Assembly (NCBI GenBank): GCA_965200375.1
Contig: OZ241353.1
Coordinates: 2,294,001-2,358,000, forward strand
Length of the DNA: 64,000 nucleotides
Direction of reading: 5' to 3'
DNA from: VXYL01 sp965200375
Lineage (GTDB): Bacteria; Pseudomonadota; Gammaproteobacteria; Pseudomonadales; Azotimanducaceae
A program made the position numbers and the translations under genes. Below, in pieces: positions 61,517 through 64,000 of the stretch. The notes under the pieces were generated by a model that worked only from the letters and a program-made list of their open reading frames with translations, was not told the DNA's origin and did no database searches. Every line of letters starts with the position of its first letter. The first letter of the stretch is position 1.

Positions 61517-63358
61517 CTACGCGAACGGATTGGCAACGCCCAGGTCGATGGCGCTACCGTAGCCGGGTGCCTCGAGGCTCTGCGCCGTTACCACGAGGTC
61601 CGCGCCGTCGAGTACGCCGTCGCCGTAGCGGTAGATGGTCTCCGCCGTGCCGGCCGTCGCGGCCCGATCGTAGCCGTCGGCCGCCTCGGCCACGGTCTCG
61701 TTTCGCCTGGCCCAGCGGGCAAGCGCGGCCTTGCCGTGGCGCGTCGCCAACAGCTCCTTCACCACCTGCGGGGCGAGCAGAAGCCCCGTGGCGTTGTTGC
61801 CGCCAAAGCCCTTCGAGTTCACCAAGGCGATGTCCATCGCCTGCGGGCCGACTTCCAGGTGTTCCGGCGCAATGCGAAGGCGATCGTGGTGGACGTCCTG
61901 CGCCGGCTTCTCGATCGTGGCGATGCCGGGAATGATCCCGTAGCGCCAGGTGCCGAGGGCCAGGGCGGTCTGATCGCCGGAGGCGGGGGCCAAGGTGTGC
62001 CCCAGATACGCCTTCACCGCCGCCACCGGCCAGCGCTCGATGCCGAAGGCGGCGGCCATCCGGTTCAGGATGTGGGACTCGGTGACCCGGTTCTGCGGCG
62101 TGCCGGTGCCGTGGGCGTGAACGAAGGAGCGGTGCCGCACGGCCTGCTCGCCGACGACGGCACGGCCAAGCGCCAGCGCTTTCGCCACCGTGATGTAGTT
62201 GCCAACCCCGGGCCCCGGGATGGACTGCTTGAAGCCGTCGGCGTTGACGAACACGCCGGCGGCCGCGCCGTGGATGTTGCAGCCCATCTCCAGCGCCAAG
62301 GCGTCGTCCGCGAGCACCACGTACACGGCCGCTTCCGCCAGGGTGAAGCCGCAGTTCTTGCCGAAGGGGCGGCAGGCGCGCCGGTTGTCCACCGCCTTGG
62401 CGCCGTCGATGGCCATCAGCGCCTCGTCTTCCGCCAACGCGCCCATGGTGCGGTACGCCTCCACGATCTCCGGCACGACCGGCGCCTCGGCGCCGCCGAC
62501 GACGGCCACGCGACAACGTCCGGCCCGGATGTCCTCCACCGCCAGCTTCAAGTTGTAGAGGAAGGTGGCGCAGGCGCCGATGGCGCCGCCGGTGCCGCCG
62601 AGCCCGCCGATGACATAGGCGTTCACGAAGTCCGCCGGCATCTCGCACAGTCCCAGCGCCGCCTGCTTCGAAGTGGGGCGCTTGCCGAGCAGCGGCGCCT
62701 GCATCATGCCGCCGGCGCTGTCGGCGTCGAGCTGGCCCATGGCGCTGCCGGCGTAGCAGGCGAACTCGTCCGGCCGTGCCTTGCGCTTGAACTTCTCCCA
62801 GGGAATGCCGACGGACTGCACCGCGTCCGATGCCGCGTAGACGGCGAGCTGCAAGCCCCGGGGATGGCTGCGGGAGGCGTACAGCTTGTTCGGCGCGAAA
62901 CCGGTGGGCACCTGGCCGGCGGAGGAGACCTTGGAGGCCCGCCGGTCGCCGATCAGCACCTCGGCGCAGTCCGCGGTCACGGCGACGCGGCCGTCGCCGC
63001 AAGGCCGTAGGCGCCAGTTCGCCGGCACTTGTGCTGGCAGATCCCGGCTGCGCAGGACGAAGGCCAGCTGGCCTTCCCGGTGCGGTTGCAGGCTGGCGAT
63101 CTTGTGGCAGTAGATCCGGTCCGGATCGAAGCACTCGATGCGGCGCACGAGGGTGTGGCTGCGAATGCGCGCCCGCACTGCCGCGTCCGTCGGGTCGCCA
63201 TCGAGGTTCATCAGCCTCGCTAGGCTGGCGTAGGTGTCGTTGGCCGCGCCCTTGTCGAGGGCGTCGATCACCGTGCGGCGGTAGGCGTGGTGGAAGGACA
63301 CCCGACCGGCGGGATTGATGCCGCCGAAACCGACCACCACGGGCAGCGGATCGGACAC
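61517..63358 (-). CDS. fabY: beta-ketoacyl synthase, FabY-like
   Basis: 613 residues, much longer than FabB/FabF (~410) and close to Pseudomonas FabY (~630). It starts LPVVVGFGGINPAGRVSFHHAYRRTVIDAL, recalling FabY. The thiolase-fold active site has Cys in GGTGGAIGACATFLYNLKLAVEDI, with His in VHAHGTGTPQNRVTESH and VKAYLGHTLAPASGDQ, and the Gly-rich NSKGFGGNNATGLLL. FabY condenses acetyl-CoA with malonyl-ACP to start fatty acid synthesis in place of FabH. The ~150-residue N-terminal extension before PTGFAPNKLY is typical. moaB is 51 nt upstream on the same strand. The exact gene name is inferred. Confidence 0.8.
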   Translation of the reverse strand: MSDPLPVVVGFGGINPAGRVSFHHAYRRTVIDALDKGAANDTYASLARLMNLDGDPTDAAVRARIRSHTLVRRIECFDPDRIYCHKIASLQPHREGQLAFVLRSRDLPAQVPANWRLRPCGDGRVAVTADCAEVLIGDRRASKVSSAGQVPTGFAPNKLYASRSHPRGLQLAVYAASDAVQSVGIPWEKFKRKARPDEFACYAGSAMGQLDADSAGGMMQAPLLGKRPTSKQAALGLCEMPADFVNAYVIGGLGGTGGAIGACATFLYNLKLAVEDIRAGRCRVAVVGGAEAPVVPEIVEAYRTMGALAEDEALMAIDGAKAVDNRRACRPFGKNCGFTLAEAAVYVVLADDALALEMGCNIHGAAAGVFVNADGFKQSIPGPGVGNYITVAKALALGRAVVGEQAVRHRSFVHAHGTGTPQNRVTESHILNRMAAAFGIERWPVAAVKAYLGHTLAPASGDQTALALGTWRYGIIPGIATIEKPAQDVHHDRLRIAPEHLEVGPQAMDIALVNSKGFGGNNATGLLLAPQVVKELLATRHGKAALARWARRNETVAEAADGYDRAATAGTAETIYRYGDGVLDGADLVVTAQSLEAPGYGSAIDLGVANPFA

Positions 63359-63409
63359 TACGCGTTTCCCGGCAGGCGTGGCGCTAGGCGAATTTGGAAG
63401 CGGAGCATT

Positions 63410-63961
63410 CTAATTCGCGCCTTCTTGGAACCGCGGCAGGAGTTCCGCGAAGTTGCAGGGCTTGAAGGATGCATCGAGCTGATTGCGAATGATCCGATCC
63501 CACGCTGTGCGGCATGCGCCCGTCGAACCCGGCATGGCGAAGATCAAGGTTCCGTTCGCCAAGCCGCCCACGGCGCGGGATTGAATGGTGGAACTGCCGA
63601 TCTCCGCAAACGAAACATGCCGGAACAACTCGCCGAAGCCGTCGATGGTCTTGTCGAACAAAGGCTGCAACGCTTCCGGAGTGCTGTCGCGGCCGGTGAA
63701 GCCGGTGCCGCCGGTGACGAGCACCACTTGCACGGCAGGGTCCGCGATCCACGCGCTTGCGACGGCGCGGATGCGGTAGACGTCGTCGCGCTCGATTCGC
63801 CGCGCCGCCAGCCGATGGCCCGCGGATTGCAGCCGGTCGGCGAGCAAGTCGCCGGAGGTATCCTCGGCGAAGCCCCGGCTGTCGGAAACCGTGAGCACGG
63901 CGATGCCAAGGGCCACGGCGACGCTTGGGGAAGATGCCGGCGTTTGCTGGCCGACAGGCAA
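63410..63961 (-). CDS. moaB: molybdenum cofactor biosynthesis protein B
   Basis: 183 residues. The MoaB/Mog fold shows GIAVLTVSDSRGFAEDTSGDLLADRLQSAGH, VVLVTGGTGFTGRDSTPEALQPLFDKTIDGFGELF and SSTIQSRAVGGLANGTLIFAMPGSTGACRTAWDRII. It binds or adenylylates molybdopterin, depending on subgroup. It is about 18.7 kb from moaCDE. The ATG at 63959-63961 gives a short Pro/Ser-rich leader. The remaining 39 bases of the window show no gene that I can support. Confidence 0.93.
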   Translation of the reverse strand: MPVGQQTPASSPSVAVALGIAVLTVSDSRGFAEDTSGDLLADRLQSAGHRLAARRIERDDVYRIRAVASAWIADPAVQVVLVTGGTGFTGRDSTPEALQPLFDKTIDGFGELFRHVSFAEIGSSTIQSRAVGGLANGTLIFAMPGSTGACRTAWDRIIRNQLDASFKPCNFAELLPRFQEGAN

Positions 63962-64000
63962 TCGGCATGCGGACGTAGTCGCCGCTGGCGGCGTCGCCGT

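Overview
The window is GC-rich chromosomal DNA from a gammaproteobacterium, probably a free-living or host-associated aerobic heterotroph. The evidence is gene order and gene content. The run icd | cspD | clpS-clpA | infA | aat | trxB matches the Pseudomonas-type neighbourhood. recC-recB-recD, clpX-lon, ilvB-ilvH-ilvC, prfC, aroC and a FabY-like condensing enzyme are also typical of the class. GTG and TTG starts and ATGA/GTGA gene overlaps are common. I could not assign a genus from the sequence. No prophage, plasmid gene, complete insertion sequence or CRISPR array is visible.

Layout. (1) 1-10.9 kb is accessory: the end of a sugar:cation MFS transporter, a stand-alone DUF262/HNH protein, a minus-strand operon (Gfo/Idh/MocA oxidoreductase, dapD, epoxide hydrolase, second oxidoreductase), a lipid A-type acyltransferase, a NYN-domain RNase-like gene coupled to a secreted DUF4344 metallopeptidase, and an Rpn/YhgA-like nuclease. 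(2) 11.1-25.1 kb is one tight plus-strand operon for replication and recombination: dnaE-tilS-recC-recB-recD. (3) 25.2-32.4 kb is metabolic: acyl-CoA dehydrogenase, MaoC hydratase, ilvB-ilvH-ilvC, an HSL-type esterase and a GST. (4) 32.5-39.3 kb holds clpX-lon, aroC, an orphan hydantoinase B and tRNA-Leu(UAA). (5) 39.5-46.7 kb holds an alpha/beta hydrolase, a DUF4143 ATPase, an acyl-CoA synthetase, moaC-moaD-moaE, icd and cspD. This region is bracketed by two inverted copies of a ~163-bp MITE-like element. (6) 46.8-53.5 kb holds clpS-clpA, infA, aat, trxB, a small PA4642-like gene and a ThuA-like gene. (7) 53.7-59.0 kb holds a D-aminoacylase, an orphan periplasmic binding protein, a Cache/HAMP membrane protein with no kinase domain, and an OFA-type MFS transporter. 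(8) 59.05-64 kb holds prfC, a SirB1-like gene, a FabY-like ketoacyl synthase and moaB.

How the genes work together. RecBCD repairs double-strand breaks and shares an operon with the replicative polymerase. ClpX, Lon, ClpA and ClpS form the protein quality-control set. Aat, TrxB and IF-1 sit beside ClpAS as in other gammaproteobacteria, and Aat makes the N-degrons that ClpS reads. MoaC/D/E/B make molybdopterin. IlvBHC make branched-chain amino acids.

The least ordinary features are these: five-plus 62-63 bp tandem repeats with GCAA-loop hairpins between clpA and infA; an in-frame 3x90-bp expansion inside tilS; the CTAG-bounded MITE family whose ends coincide with TAG stop codons; the binding-protein/Cache/MFS module; and the NYN-DUF4344 gene pair. 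All calls come from reading the sequence only, and no database search was run.
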